Shown here in pieces: positions 9,601 through 17,240 of a stretch of DNA of 40,635 bases. Source of the stretch: Lachnospiraceae bacterium. Lineage in GTDB: Bacteria; Bacillota; Clostridia; Lachnospirales; Lachnospiraceae. Position 1 is the first letter of the stretch. Each line of letters begins with the position of its first letter. Location: NCBI GenBank assembly GCA_029062885.1, contig JAIDPH010000056.1, positions 1 through 40,635 of the forward strand, written 5' to 3'. The notes under the pieces are model-generated. The model searched no databases and had not been told where the DNA came from. It worked only from the letters and a program-made list of their open reading frames with translations. The position numbers were made by a program, and so were the translations under genes.

Positions 9601-9653
9601 CCCAGACTTCCCTTTATCTCCCTGATAGTTGTTTTTATCATTGAACTGCTCAT
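6609..9653 (-). CDS. FtsX-like ABC transporter permease with long coiled-coil insertion
   Basis: A 1014-aa permease of the FtsX/MacB superfamily. An N-terminal membrane segment (about 17-40) is followed by a large extracytoplasmic region containing a charged coiled coil (about 245-465). Then come membrane segments near 478-500 and beyond, a second periplasm-like domain, and a final three-helix FtsX block ending near the C-terminus. Inside the coiled coil, residues 279-328 are near-perfect heptads of the type EIADGEQ. The gene follows its ATPase by 56 bases, and AAGGAG precedes the ATG. It probably forms a MacB-like exporter or mechanotransmitter; the substrate is not evident. Confidence 0.88.
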   Translation of the reverse strand: MSSSMIKTTIREIKGSLGRYVAILAIVMLGVALYVGLKMTTPAMIVTEKDYLNDRNFFDFNLLSTIGFTQEDVEELSAMEEVADAEGVISVDALCSIEGGNESAYKIFTVPESINQIVVTDGRLPQSADECVLDANIAGDMAIGSRITITDNNEEDTLEMFRNTTYTIVGIVQSPCYINFERGTTSIGDGKIAAFICVPKESFDCDYLTGIYLTTKQKYDVYTDEYEDYIDEIQGVIEDKTEELVQARYDGLIEEAQEKIDDAQTELDDKKSEAQEELDSASQEIADGEQEIADGEQKIADGEQEITDGEQEIANHEQEIADGKREIQQAKDMLAEQEAELNEREAQLLAMEAMMPVEQYQAGMLQIQAGKEQIESARTEIAENEAELLAGEIELNEAKEKIATSKEDISTAKEDIINAKEEIADARKEYEDAKAEFDKEVADAQKKIDDAQAELDDIEEPDYYVLTRNTNVGYVCYESDSEIVAAIAVVFPVFFFLVAALVCMTTMNRMVEEQRTQIGILKALGYKNGTIMGKFLFYAGSAATIGAIIGCAVGSWLFPKVIWEGYSIMYDMPSIKYVIHFKIAVFSLAAALLCSVGAVYFSCKYELYSVPAELIRPKAPKNGKRIFLEKITFIWNRMKFLHKVSARNIVRYKKRFFMMILGISGCTALLVTGFGINDSVTNIAELQYDEVQIFDIGITFSDPIQDSYIETTAGQTKDILDRIAYRYEESVDMDYDGKTKSVYMEIPKNAEEISDFLSLHTQTGEVIPYPSGDEAVLTAKMAENMGITVGDKVILRDNDMNSLEVTISAICENFVYNYIYISKEAYIAQLGREPEYKSAYANVKEGADIHEAAARISDMDNVLSVSVIQDMRERVSGMMDNMDYIIALIIACAGSLAFIVLYNLTNINITERIREIATIKVLGFYAKETADYVFRENLILTAFGALVGLLLGKWLHQFVMYNVQIDMISFKTIVKPMSYLLSLIFTFGFAMFVNGIMFFKLEKINMAESLKSIE
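8671..8817 (-). repeat. 21-bp tandem repeats encoding EIADGEQ heptads
   Basis: Seven imperfect 21-base units (for example starting at 8671, 8692, 8713, 8734, 8755, 8776 and 8797 on the plus strand) encode successive seven-residue units of the permease coiled coil. The repeat length equals one coiled-coil heptad, so copy number can change without breaking the frame. Confidence 0.85.
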
Positions 9654-9709
9654 TTAGCCGACTCCTTGTATCTTACACTCATATCTGCAAGTGCGCTGAT
9701 CAGATATGA

Positions 9710-10414
9710 TTACCATTCAATTTCTTCTACAGGAACTATGTGCTCATTCATTTCGATTTTCTTCACCGTCCCGCTCTTCACCGTGATTATCCTGTCCGCC
9801 ATCGCTGTCAATGCCTGATTATGAGTTATGACGACGACTGTCACGCCCTCATTCCTGCAGGTATCCTGTAGTAATTTAAGTACGGCTTTTCCCGTATTAT
9901 AGTCTAAAGCGCCGGTCGGCTCATCACATAACAAAAGCTTCGGATTCTTAGCTAGCGCCCTTGCAATCGCTACTCTCTGCTGTTCTCCACCGGACAACTG
10001 CGCAGGAAAATTTCCCGCCCGGTCTTTTAAGCCTACCATCTCCAGAACGGTCATTGCGTCCAACGGGTCTTTACAAATCTGCGCAGCCAGCTCTACATTC
10101 TCTAACGCTGTCAGATTCTGTACCAGATTATAGAATTGGAAAACAAAACCAATATCATATCGTCTGTAAGATGTAAGTTTCTTGCTGTTATAAGCCGAAA
10201 TTTCATCTCCATCCAGAAGAACTTGTCCGGATGTGAGCGAATCCATACCGCCTAATATATTTAAAATCGTCGTTTTTCCGGCACCGGATGCACCTACCAC
10301 AACGCAGAATTCTCCTTTTTCAATCGTGAAATTTACGTCCTTAAGAGCATCTATATCTACCTCTCCCATATGATAGGTTTTACTGACATTCTTAAATTCT
10401 ACAAATGCGCTCAT
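9710..10414 (-). CDS. ABC transporter ATP-binding protein (MacB/LolD type)
   Basis: A 234-aa ATPase with Walker [10 protein letters not shown] at residues 41-49, the Q-loop in FVFQFYNLV, the signature [15 protein letters not shown], and Walker [13 protein letters not shown]. The [11 protein letters not shown] context and short length are typical of the LolD/MacB class that pairs with FtsX-like permeases, and the next gene encodes exactly that. AGAGGAG precedes the ATG. It lies 63 bases downstream of spmB; I see no strong terminator between them, so some read-through is possible. Confidence 0.93.
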   Translation of the reverse strand: MSAFVEFKNVSKTYHMGEVDIDALKDVNFTIEKGEFCVVVGASGAGKTTILNILGGMDSLTSGQVLLDGDEISAYNSKKLTSYRRYDIGFVFQFYNLVQNLTALENVELAAQICKDPLDAMTVLEMVGLKDRAGNFPAQLSGGEQQRVAIARALAKNPKLLLCDEPTGALDYNTGKAVLKLLQDTCRNEGVTVVVITHNQALTAMADRIITVKSGTVKKIEMNEHIVPVEEIEW

Positions 10415-10477
10415 TTCTACTCCTCTTTACTTTTACTCTTTTTCCTTTGTTCTTGACATTATCATATTTTAACAGGC

Positions 10478-11005
10478 TCACATAAGCTTTGCAAGCATAA
10501 TACTTGCGATAACTCCGGATATTGTCGCTAAAATTGCCCCTGCAAGCGTATATCTGGTCTTAGTGACTTTTGCTGCCATAAAATATACCGACATCGTATA
10601 AAAAACTGTCTCAGTGCAGCTTGTCATGATGGAAGTTGTCATACCAATCAAAGAATCCGGCCCATGGTTTTTAAAAATATCAAGCACTAATCCCGTTGCC
10701 GCCGAAGAGGAAAACATCTTAACCAGTATAAGCGGTATCAGTTCTGAAGAAAATCCAAAACGTTCCGTTACTCCGGCAAATAAGTTTCCCACAAAAGTAA
10801 GAAACCCTGATGCGCGCAGCACTCCCACCGCCACCATCAGGCCAATCAATGTTGGCATAATCTGTATCACAGTGTGAAAACCGTCTTTTGCACCCTTTAT
10901 GAAATCTTCATAAACTTTTGACTTAACCGTAAGTCCATATGCCACAATATAAAAAATAATCACAGGAATAATAATATTTGAAAAATTAGTAAACAGCTGT
11001 GCCAT
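10478..11005 (-). CDS. spmB: Spore maturation protein B
   Basis: A 175-aa membrane protein of the nucleoside-recognition (Gate) family. The segments KVYEDFIKGAKDGFHTVI and VAVGVLRASGFL, and the later TSIMTSCTETVFYTMSVYF, are recognisable SpmB sequence. SpmA and SpmB are involved in spore core dehydration and heat resistance in Bacillus and Clostridium. The two genes usually sit side by side, but here spmA is about 10.5 kb away in the same orientation. The only ribosome-site candidate near the ATG (GCAGGC) is inside the stem of a perfect hairpin at 11012-11047. Confidence 0.88.
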   Translation of the reverse strand: MAQLFTNFSNIIIPVIIFYIVAYGLTVKSKVYEDFIKGAKDGFHTVIQIMPTLIGLMVAVGVLRASGFLTFVGNLFAGVTERFGFSSELIPLILVKMFSSSAATGLVLDIFKNHGPDSLIGMTTSIMTSCTETVFYTMSVYFMAAKVTKTRYTLAGAILATISGVIASIMLAKLM

Positions 11006-11011
11006 AGAAAT

Positions 11012-11047
11012 GCCTGCATAAATTCTTTCCTTACAATTTATGCAGGC
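11012..11047 (-). terminator. Perfect 13-bp hairpin abutting the spmB start
   Basis: GCCTGCATAAATT (11012-11024) and AATTTATGCAGGC (11035-11047) are perfect inverted repeats with a 10-base loop. On the minus strand the stem is followed by ATTTCT and then the spmB ATG at 11005. It could terminate the ROK-kinase operon, or it could mask the spmB ribosome site; the sequence does not decide between these. Confidence 0.6.
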
Positions 11048-11089
11048 TGATTATCTATTATGCCCGGTCATTTTTCCTTACACTTTTTC

Positions 11090-11983
11090 CTATGCTTTCG
11101 CAGAATGGCAGCTATTATCCAATTCCATCATTCCAAGCCTCAAAGCTCCCATAATTCCCTGCTTATCCTCAAGGCTCTGTAACACGATAAATGAATTAAG
11201 GTCTTCTAACTCTTTCGTCTTCAAATATCCATTTAACAGCTTCTCAAATCTGCTGCGAATCATTGGCAGCAGTTGCTTTTGATGCATTACGCCCCCACCA
11301 AGAATAATACGCTGCGGAGATAAAATACATGTATAATTAACAAGCGCCTGCGCAATATACTCTGCTTCCATTTCCCAGACTTCACTGTTATCTGCCAGCT
11401 CAACCGCTTTCTTTCCCCATCTTCCTTCAATAGCAGGTCCTGCTGCCAGCCCTTCAAAACAATTCTCATGGAAAGGACAAAAACCTTTATAATCATCCTC
11501 AGGCAGTTTATGAAGCAAAATATGTCCGCCCTCAGGATGCAGCATCCCGTGCAGTAATTTGCCATCAGCAATGATGCCGACTCCGATTCCCGTACCGATA
11601 GTAATATAGATGCAGCTATTCAGACCTTTCCCGATTCCCCATGTATACTCTCCCAGAACGGAACCATTCACATCCGTATCAAAACCTACCGGAACATTAA
11701 ATTCTCTCTTAAATGTTCCTACCATATCAAAATTCTTCCAACCCGGTTTAGGCGTTGTCGTAATATAACCATATGTATCAGAATTACGGTTGACGTCAAT
11801 CGGTCCGAAGCATCCGATTCCTAACGCTTCGATTCCTTTTCCCTGAAAAAAGGAAATCATCTTGGGGATGGTTAACTCAGGGGTTTCCGTGGGTATAGAT
11901 GTTTGTTCGGATATTTCTCCGTTTTCATTTCCTATGGCGCATACCATCTTGGTTCCGCCGGCTTCTATTGCTCCTAATAACAT
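11090..11983 (-). CDS. ROK-family fructokinase
   Basis: A 297-aa sugar kinase. It has the N-terminal phosphate loop GAIEAGGTKMVCAIG, the ATP/sugar-site YITIGTGIGVGII, and the zinc-site block GGHILLH with CPFHENCFEGLAAGPAIEGRWG. This is the pattern of the YdhR/GmuE fructokinase subgroup, which phosphorylates fructose to fructose 6-P. I start it at 11983, where GAGGAA precedes an ATG directly before the phosphate loop; a longer frame to 12022 overlaps the upstream gene and has no ribosome site. It is the last gene of a three-gene sugar operon, 22 bases after the isomerase stop. Confidence 0.9.
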   Translation of the reverse strand: MLLGAIEAGGTKMVCAIGNENGEISEQTSIPTETPELTIPKMISFFQGKGIEALGIGCFGPIDVNRNSDTYGYITTTPKPGWKNFDMVGTFKREFNVPVGFDTDVNGSVLGEYTWGIGKGLNSCIYITIGTGIGVGIIADGKLLHGMLHPEGGHILLHKLPEDDYKGFCPFHENCFEGLAAGPAIEGRWGKKAVELADNSEVWEMEAEYIAQALVNYTCILSPQRIILGGGVMHQKQLLPMIRSRFEKLLNGYLKTKELEDLNSFIVLQSLEDKQGIMGALRLGMMELDNSCHSAKA

Positions 11984-12005
11984 GTGGGGTTCCTCGCTTA
12001 TTTCA

Positions 12006-12821
12006 TTATTTTTTAATAACATTAAGTAAAAATTCTGCCGAGCGTTTCATACACTTTTCCTGTTGCGGGGCATCAAAATGTTCGATTGCCAGATATTCAT
12101 CATAACCTGCTGCCTTTAACTTTTCAACAAGCAATGCAATAGGAATACTGCCTTCCCCAGCCGCAACAGATGAGAAGTTCTCTCCTCTGTCTTTACAATG
12201 CACATGCGAGACTTTACCTTTAAGAAGCTCCCATGCCTCCAGAACATCTTCACCATGATAAATGAAATTGCCCATATCGAGCGTATAACGAAGACCTTGG
12301 ACATTTTCTAAAAACCACAAGATTCCTTTCATGCATGAGAGCGGTGACTTAATATCGTCAAAATCCTCCACTGTCACCGTTATACCCGCTTCTTGTCCTA
12401 TTCTTACGCAATCTTGCAGTCCTTTCGCCATAAGCTGTACTTTAGTATTCTTGTTAAAATAATCTTCGAGCCTTTCATAGCTCCGAGATAATTCCCACAT
12501 CTCTTCCGCTTCCTCTTTTGAAAGAAATCCCGGTACCACCAGAACTTTGTCGGCATGAACGCGGGCTGCCGTTTCTATATGCTTATGTATCTTCTCAATC
12601 TCATCCTTGCTGTCCATATCATAAAATTCATATATACAGCTCAATCCCAGTCCGGCTCTCTTTAGAAATTCCAATGTCTCTTCATGTTCAAGCAGATATT
12701 CCAGACGGATTTCAACAGCTTCGATACCCGCTGCCTTAACGCCTGACAACAGTTCTTCTATAGGATTTCCACTCTGACTTTCTGCCTGTAAGATATGGTC
12801 GTAAAATACTGATAATCTCAT
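12006..12821 (-). CDS. Sugar phosphate isomerase/epimerase-like TIM-barrel protein
   Basis: A 271-aa xylose-isomerase-like TIM barrel (AP-endonuclease 2 superfamily). Visible metal-site positions include the glutamate in GITVTVEDFDD, the YTLDMGNFIYHGED segment, the SHVHCKD histidines and the final YLAIEHFD glutamate. This arrangement is typical of sugar isomerases, epimerases and inosose dehydratase relatives; the substrate cannot be read from sequence. AAAGGAGA precedes the start. It lies between a ThuA-domain gene and a fructokinase, which suggests catabolism of a ketose or of a disaccharide derivative. Confidence 0.8.
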   Translation of the reverse strand: MRLSVFYDHILQAESQSGNPIEELLSGVKAAGIEAVEIRLEYLLEHEETLEFLKRAGLGLSCIYEFYDMDSKDEIEKIHKHIETAARVHADKVLVVPGFLSKEEAEEMWELSRSYERLEDYFNKNTKVQLMAKGLQDCVRIGQEAGITVTVEDFDDIKSPLSCMKGILWFLENVQGLRYTLDMGNFIYHGEDVLEAWELLKGKVSHVHCKDRGENFSSVAAGEGSIPIALLVEKLKAAGYDEYLAIEHFDAPQQEKCMKRSAEFLLNVIKK

Positions 12822-12842
12822 ATGGATAGTCAGTCTCCTTTC

Positions 12843-13550
12843 TCAGATTTCCACTTTTTCACATTCCATTTTCTTTCTGCTTTCACCAATCGGTGCGCAG
12901 AAGCGTACGGCATTAATAATTATCTGCTGTATTTCAGGTTTAAAGTAAATCGGATACTCTTCATGTCCGGGCTGAAAATAGAAAATCTTTCCCATTCCTC
13001 TGGAAAAAGTGCATCCACTGCGGAATACTTCTCCTCCCGAAAACCAGCCATTGAAAATCACATCATCAGGCTTCGGAATATCAAAAAATTCCCCATACAT
13101 TTCTTCCTGTGAGAGCTCTATCATTTCCGGTATGCCTTTCGCTATCGGATGCGAAGGCGCTATGCACCAAAGTTTCTCCCTGTCACCATGCCGCCATTTC
13201 AGTGTCATGGAAGTACCCAGAAGCCGCTTCATAATTTTACTAAAGTGAGCCGAATGCAGAGCAATCAATCCCATTCCGCCTAATACATGGCTCTGCACTC
13301 GCTCAGCGACTGTGTCCGAAAACTCATCCTGTAAGGCATGGCTCCATATAATCAGTACATCCGTCTCCTGCAACACTTCCTCTGTCAACCCATGCTCCGG
13401 CATATCGAAGGTTGCAGTTCTTACCGTAAAGTCTTCTTCCGTTTTTAAGAAAGAGGCAATACAGCCGTGAATACCTTCAGGATAGATTTTTCTGATATTC
13501 TCATATTCTCTTTCATGCTTATACTCATTCCAAACAGTTATTCTAACCAT
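12843..13550 (-). CDS. ThuA-domain protein
   Basis: A 235-aa protein of the ThuA (trehalose utilisation) family, which has a glutamine-amidotransferase-like fold. Recognisable are [11 protein letters not shown] at the N-terminus, [38 protein letters not shown] and the [16 protein letters not shown] block near the C-terminus. ThuA proteins take part in sugar oxidation or isomerisation pathways, but the exact chemistry is unsettled. GGAG lies eight bases before the ATG. First gene of the operon with the isomerase and fructokinase. Confidence 0.82.
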   Translation of the reverse strand: MVRITVWNEYKHEREYENIRKIYPEGIHGCIASFLKTEEDFTVRTATFDMPEHGLTEEVLQETDVLIIWSHALQDEFSDTVAERVQSHVLGGMGLIALHSAHFSKIMKRLLGTSMTLKWRHGDREKLWCIAPSHPIAKGIPEMIELSQEEMYGEFFDIPKPDDVIFNGWFSGGEVFRSGCTFSRGMGKIFYFQPGHEEYPIYFKPEIQQIIINAVRFCAPIGESRKKMECEKVEI

Positions 13551-13574
13551 ATGCGAGGCTCCATTGTTCTGTTA

Positions 13575-13604
13575 ATTATACCTTTTCATTCAGCGATATT
13601 GCTG
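13575..13604 (-). promoter_or_regulatory. Weak promoter/operator of the ThuA operon
   Basis: TATAAT on the minus strand (13575-13580) lies 25 bases before the ThuA start. The matching -35 position (13598-13603, CAGCAA) is poor but overlaps a 14-base imperfect palindrome CAGCGATATTGCTG (13591-13604), a plausible LacI-type operator. The rest of the 13605-13760 gap shows only a small CAGAC/GTCTG stem and no gene. Confidence 0.35.
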
Positions 13605-13764
13605 CATGAATGTTTGGTGGCTCAGATATCGTACAAATTCAGACAAGACCAAGTCTGTAATTAATATAACACTATTGCTATGGGGTGTTCAAGATAGATT
13701 TATAGTTGGATTTGTCAAAAGGTTACTTTTATTAAAGACCTTATTTAATTCTTATATTTCCACC

Positions 13765-13816
13765 TTGACATATAGATAACTTGTTTCTATAATACAACTA
13801 GTAACTAGTTACCTAT
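13765..13816 (+). promoter_or_regulatory. Consensus promoter with palindromic operator for marR-flavodoxin
   Basis: TTGACA (13765-13770) and TATAAT (13788-13793) are perfect consensus boxes 17 bases apart. At the predicted transcription start lies TAACTAGTTA (13802-13811), a perfect 10-base palindrome overlapped by a second AACTAGT (13796-13802). Its place on the start site predicts strong repression, most simply by the MarR protein encoded next. The core TAAC-TA-GTTA resembles the TTAACYRGTTAA box of the ZitR/AdcR branch of MarR regulators. Confidence 0.75.
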
Positions 13817-13829
13817 TAAGAGGAATCAC

Positions 13830-14315
13830 ATGAATATAGATGATTTAATCACAAAGTTTTCAGACACCACAGAAAATCAGGAAAAAGCTATTTTCAGCAC
13901 ATTATTTATTGCCGGAAACAAGTTACAGACACTTTTTGATGACCGCATCCCGGAGATATCACTAAAGCAATTTATGTTACTGTCGATAATCAGACAATCA
14001 AAAGAACAATTAACATTTACCCAATTAGGAAACTTACTGGGCTGTTCAAGACAAAACATTAAAAAATTAGCCGATGTACTGATAAAAAAGGGATTTATTA
14101 CTATTCAGCAAAGCCCTCATGATACAAGAGCTTTTTGCATTTATCCCACAGAAAAAGTAAATGACTATTTTCAGAACGGGTTTATTGAATATCAAAAAGA
14201 ATTGAGGTATCTTTTTGAAGTTTACACATACGAGGAAATTAAAACACTTTTTATTCTTTTGTCAAAACTATATTCAGGAATAGAAAATTTGGAAAAGAGA
14301 GGTTTAAGCAGATGA
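13830..14315 (+). CDS. MarR-family transcriptional regulator
   Basis: A 161-aa winged-helix repressor. The region LTFTQLGNLLGCSRQNIKKLADVLIKKGFI is the helix-turn-helix, followed by the wing QSPHDTRAFCIYPTEK. Flanking N- and C-terminal helices would form the dimer interface. AGAGGA precedes the ATG. Its stop overlaps the flavodoxin start as ATGA, so the two are translationally coupled. A palindrome on the promoter suggests it represses its own operon. The ligand is not evident; the flavodoxin partner hints at redox or electrophile stress. Confidence 0.9.
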   Translation: MNIDDLITKFSDTTENQEKAIFSTLFIAGNKLQTLFDDRIPEISLKQFMLLSIIRQSKEQLTFTQLGNLLGCSRQNIKKLADVLIKKGFITIQQSPHDTRAFCIYPTEKVNDYFQNGFIEYQKELRYLFEVYTYEEIKTLFILLSKLYSGIENLEKRGLSR

Positions 14316-14833
14316 AAACAATAGTAATATATAATTCGCAGACAGGATTTACGAAGCGGTACGCTCAATGGATAGCAGAATCAGCAGGAGCTGATTGCAT
14401 TGAATTATCAGCAGCTAAAAAGAAAAGCATGGATGAATATGAAGCAATTGTTTTCGGTGGCTGGGCATGTGCCGGCAGCATCAGCAAGCTTAGCTGGTTT
14501 AAAAGCAATATAGATAAATGGGCAGATAAGAAGCTGATTGCATTTTGTGTTGGTGCAAGTCCGATAGAAAATCCTGAAATCGAACCGTTGCTAAAAAAGA
14601 ACTTTACAGAATCAGAATTAAAAAAGGTAAGTATATTTTATTGTCCGGGCGGATTTAACTATGAAAAAATGCATGCTCCATCCAGGCTTATGATGAAAAT
14701 GTTCATAAAAGTACTTAAGGCCAAGAAAAACAAAACAGAAATGGAAGAAGAAATGATAAAAATGATTTCCTCTTCCTATGATATTTCGGACAAGAAATAT
14801 ATTGAGCCGATATTGGAGTGTTTAAAAAAATAG
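14312..14833 (+). CDS. Flavodoxin-domain protein
   Basis: A 173-aa protein opening with TIVIYNSQTGFTKRYAQWIAES, the FMN phosphate-binding loop of flavodoxin-like proteins, followed by EAIVFGGWACAGSI and AFCVGASPIENPE. It belongs to the flavodoxin_5/HemG-like group, which may carry electrons or reduce small substrates; the partner is unknown. It overlaps the MarR gene by four bases. The pair looks more AT-rich than flanking genes, which could mean transfer (visual impression only). The gap to the convergent BlaR1-like gene is only 34 bases, and no hairpin was seen there. Confidence 0.83.
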   Translation: MKTIVIYNSQTGFTKRYAQWIAESAGADCIELSAAKKKSMDEYEAIVFGGWACAGSISKLSWFKSNIDKWADKKLIAFCVGASPIENPEIEPLLKKNFTESELKKVSIFYCPGGFNYEKMHAPSRLMMKMFIKVLKAKKNKTEMEEEMIKMISSSYDISDKKYIEPILECLKK

Positions 14834-14867
14834 GTTATGCTCATTTCCTGTCTGTATAATAAATATT

Positions 14868-17192
14868 TTAATGATGGTTATCCTTGTGGTGTTGATCCGG
14901 ATGGTGCTGCGTCGTTCCACTGACAGCACTCGTGCCACTATGATGATGACTTGCTATCGTACAATCCAACCCACAGTTATGATGATGCTCATAATCTCCA
15001 CAATCTATTGGACAATCATGGTGATGGGTTGCGTCCGTGCAGTCAGGATCGCTGCAGCCCATTCCGCTGACAAAAGAAACATTGGTAACCGTCGCAGAAT
15101 CAGTATGATGCTCCTGCTCATGTTCAGTATACGCATGGTGATGACTTTCTATCGTGCAATCCAAATCGCAGTTATGATGATGCTCATAATCTCCACAATC
15201 CGGCGGACAGTCGTGGTGATGGGTTGCGTCCGTGCAGTTAGGGTCACTGCAGCCCATTCCACTTACAAAAGAAACATTGGTAACCGTCACAGAACCGTCA
15301 TTATTCTCCTGCTCATTGACATCCCTCAAACCTGTAATTTCACCGTTTTCATAGACAACAATCAGTTCAATTGCATTATCATCATAGATGCCTTCGCCAC
15401 TTCCGGAATGCTCGGCAATCCATAATCCTTCCCTTTCATCATAAATCGATTTTACCTCTTTACCCTCAAAATACATTTTATAATCATCAGTGGCAAAATC
15501 ATACTGATAGGTCAGTCCAAACGGTACATAGGGAGCTAAAGTACGGTCCACTTCTTCCTGCCGTTCTTGCAGCCATTCCTCCATATCTTCTGTCGGGAGC
15601 TCACCTAGTGGTCTAAAAGTATACTGTATTTCAATACCCAGATTACTTGTTGTACACATATTTATAATACTATTAATCTCTTCGTCAAGAAGCACCTGCA
15701 TGAATTCCTCATCACGCAGATCGCTTATTGTCATACCATCCAAAATATGGTTCAGTTCCTCCACCGCAATCCTGCGCGATACATCATACTCCCCAACCGT
15801 AAGCTCATCGACATCTAAAATCTCCAGCGTAAGTATATATTCTACTGTGGCGTTATCTGAAGCCTGAGGATAATCAGCCGTTGCATATCCGGCAAACTCC
15901 CTTGACTGCCACCTTTCTGCAGTAAGCGGTTCAAGTATATAAAACAGGAAATACGCAGTCTCATCACTGTCTTTCATTCCATAAAGCTTTTCACTCTTTG
16001 AGAAACGCTCTAACAAATCTTGATATTCAACTGTCTCTGTAAGCTCCCAGACCTTATTCTGATATTCCAAAACGGACATACCTTCATAACCGGTAAGCTG
16101 TAACTCCCGAAGCTTATCGTATTCTTCATTTGTAAAGTCTGCATCGGGTATTTCAGCACTTTGCTTATCATCCGAAAGGTTTGTCACAGATGTCTCATCA
16201 CTTTTCTTATTATTCGTGATTGCAGACGTGGCAAATGCTGTTGTCACGCTTGCAACTAATGCTACTGCGGCAATAATCGCTGCGAAAGAACTTTTCTTTA
16301 TTTTCATAACCGCTGTAATCCTTTCTTCTATTGCATTTTTACTAAAATTGTTACAGAGTGGCATCAAACCGCTTTTCTTTTCCTCCATGCTGATAAGGGT
16401 AAGCGCATACTCTGATTTTGAATCCTCGCCGAATTTCCGTATTACGCACTCATCACAAGCCAATTCAATATCCCTGTTAAAAAGGATATACATTACCCAA
16501 ACCATAGGATTGAACCAATGAATGCACAGAGCAAACGCAGAAATCAGTTTTGCTGCAAGGTCAAATCGACAGATATGCACATATTCATGCAGTAGAATAT
16601 ATTGCAGTTGCTGCTTATTTTCCCAATCAGTCTTCTCAGGCATTAAAATAACCGGATGAAAAATTCCATAAGTTAACGGTGTTTCAATCCTGCCTGACTG
16701 TCGTATCGTTACCGGACGTTTCAACCTATGTTCTTCAAGCCACTGCGCTATAAAAGTATCTGATACAGGCAGAGAAGTCTTAAATTCAAAAGACCAACGC
16801 AGATATGAAATGATAAAAAATACAGCGCAGGATATTATTCCTACACACCATATGATAATCCAAACCGATACATGCATATTACCCTGAACGCTTTGAGACA
16901 TCTGTGCCTGTGCTGTATTATCACCTATAAAAAGCTGCCCGGTCTGAGCTGTCGGAATAAAATCCGTTACCGTTACATCGCTCACAGTTTCTCTGACAGG
17001 TACACTGCGGTTCACTAATGAATATACACTCAACATTGAAGGGATTGAAAATGGAATCAATAATCGTAAAAGCGCAATCCCCCATAACGCCAAAAATGTT
17101 CTTTTGGGAAGTTTATTAATAGATACTGCACGTACCACTATAACTGCCAGAATAAGTATTGCTCCTGAAAAACTCATTTGCAATAAATTCAT
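14868..17192 (-). CDS. BlaR1-like M56 sensor metalloprotease with duplicated His/Cys-rich tail
   Basis: A 774-aa M56 (BlaR1/MecR1) family membrane protease. N-terminal membrane helices are followed by the cytoplasmic zinc-protease site HEYVH (202-206) with ELACDE at 243-248. A last membrane helix lies near 300-320, and a long region after it should be extracytoplasmic. It lacks a recognisable penicillin-binding sensor. Instead the last 139 residues (636-774) hold two copies of a 51-residue unit built from C-x3/4-C-x4-HHH modules, then a His-rich end. This looks like a metal-binding sensor (inference). I start at 17192 because AAGGAGA lies nine bases upstream. BlaI-type repressor gene lies 48 bases upstream in the same operon. 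Confidence 0.88.
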   Translation of the reverse strand: MNLLQMSFSGAILILAVIVVRAVSINKLPKRTFLALWGIALLRLLIPFSIPSMLSVYSLVNRSVPVRETVSDVTVTDFIPTAQTGQLFIGDNTAQAQMSQSVQGNMHVSVWIIIWCVGIISCAVFFIISYLRWSFEFKTSLPVSDTFIAQWLEEHRLKRPVTIRQSGRIETPLTYGIFHPVILMPEKTDWENKQQLQYILLHEYVHICRFDLAAKLISAFALCIHWFNPMVWVMYILFNRDIELACDECVIRKFGEDSKSEYALTLISMEEKKSGLMPLCNNFSKNAIEERITAVMKIKKSSFAAIIAAVALVASVTTAFATSAITNNKKSDETSVTNLSDDKQSAEIPDADFTNEEYDKLRELQLTGYEGMSVLEYQNKVWELTETVEYQDLLERFSKSEKLYGMKDSDETAYFLFYILEPLTAERWQSREFAGYATADYPQASDNATVEYILTLEILDVDELTVGEYDVSRRIAVEELNHILDGMTISDLRDEEFMQVLLDEEINSIINMCTTSNLGIEIQYTFRPLGELPTEDMEEWLQERQEEVDRTLAPYVPFGLTYQYDFATDDYKMYFEGKEVKSIYDEREGLWIAEHSGSGEGIYDDNAIELIVVYENGEITGLRDVNEQENNDGSVTVTNVSFVSGMGCSDPNCTDATHHHDCPPDCGDYEHHHNCDLDCTIESHHHAYTEHEQEHHTDSATVTNVSFVSGMGCSDPDCTDATHHHDCPIDCGDYEHHHNCGLDCTIASHHHSGTSAVSGTTQHHPDQHHKDNHH
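14940..15287 (-). repeat. Tandem duplication encoding the His/Cys modules
   Basis: Two near-identical DNA segments, starting at 15287 and 15092 on the minus strand and 195 bases apart, each encode TVTNVSFVSGMGCSDP and three Cys-Cys-HHH modules. High identity at the nucleotide level, including third positions, points to a recent duplication. Confidence 0.9.
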
Positions 17193-17240
17193 TTTATACA
17201 CTCTCCTTTCTCAGACTGTAAATTATTAATTTTAAACCTT

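Noticed and set aside
13605-13760. Open frame of about 30 codons on the minus strand ending before the ThuA promoter, considered as a gene remnant
   Set aside because: No start codon at its head and no recognisable match; length is within chance for AT-rich DNA.
14940-15287. Repeats considered as a CRISPR array
   Set aside because: Only two long copies, in frame within a coding sequence, and without spacers or cas genes.
14871-15425. 184-codon plus-strand open frame rich in Met, Ile and Arg
   Set aside because: It is the antisense shadow of the His/Cys-rich repeats of the BlaR1-like gene (His codons read backwards give Met/Val).
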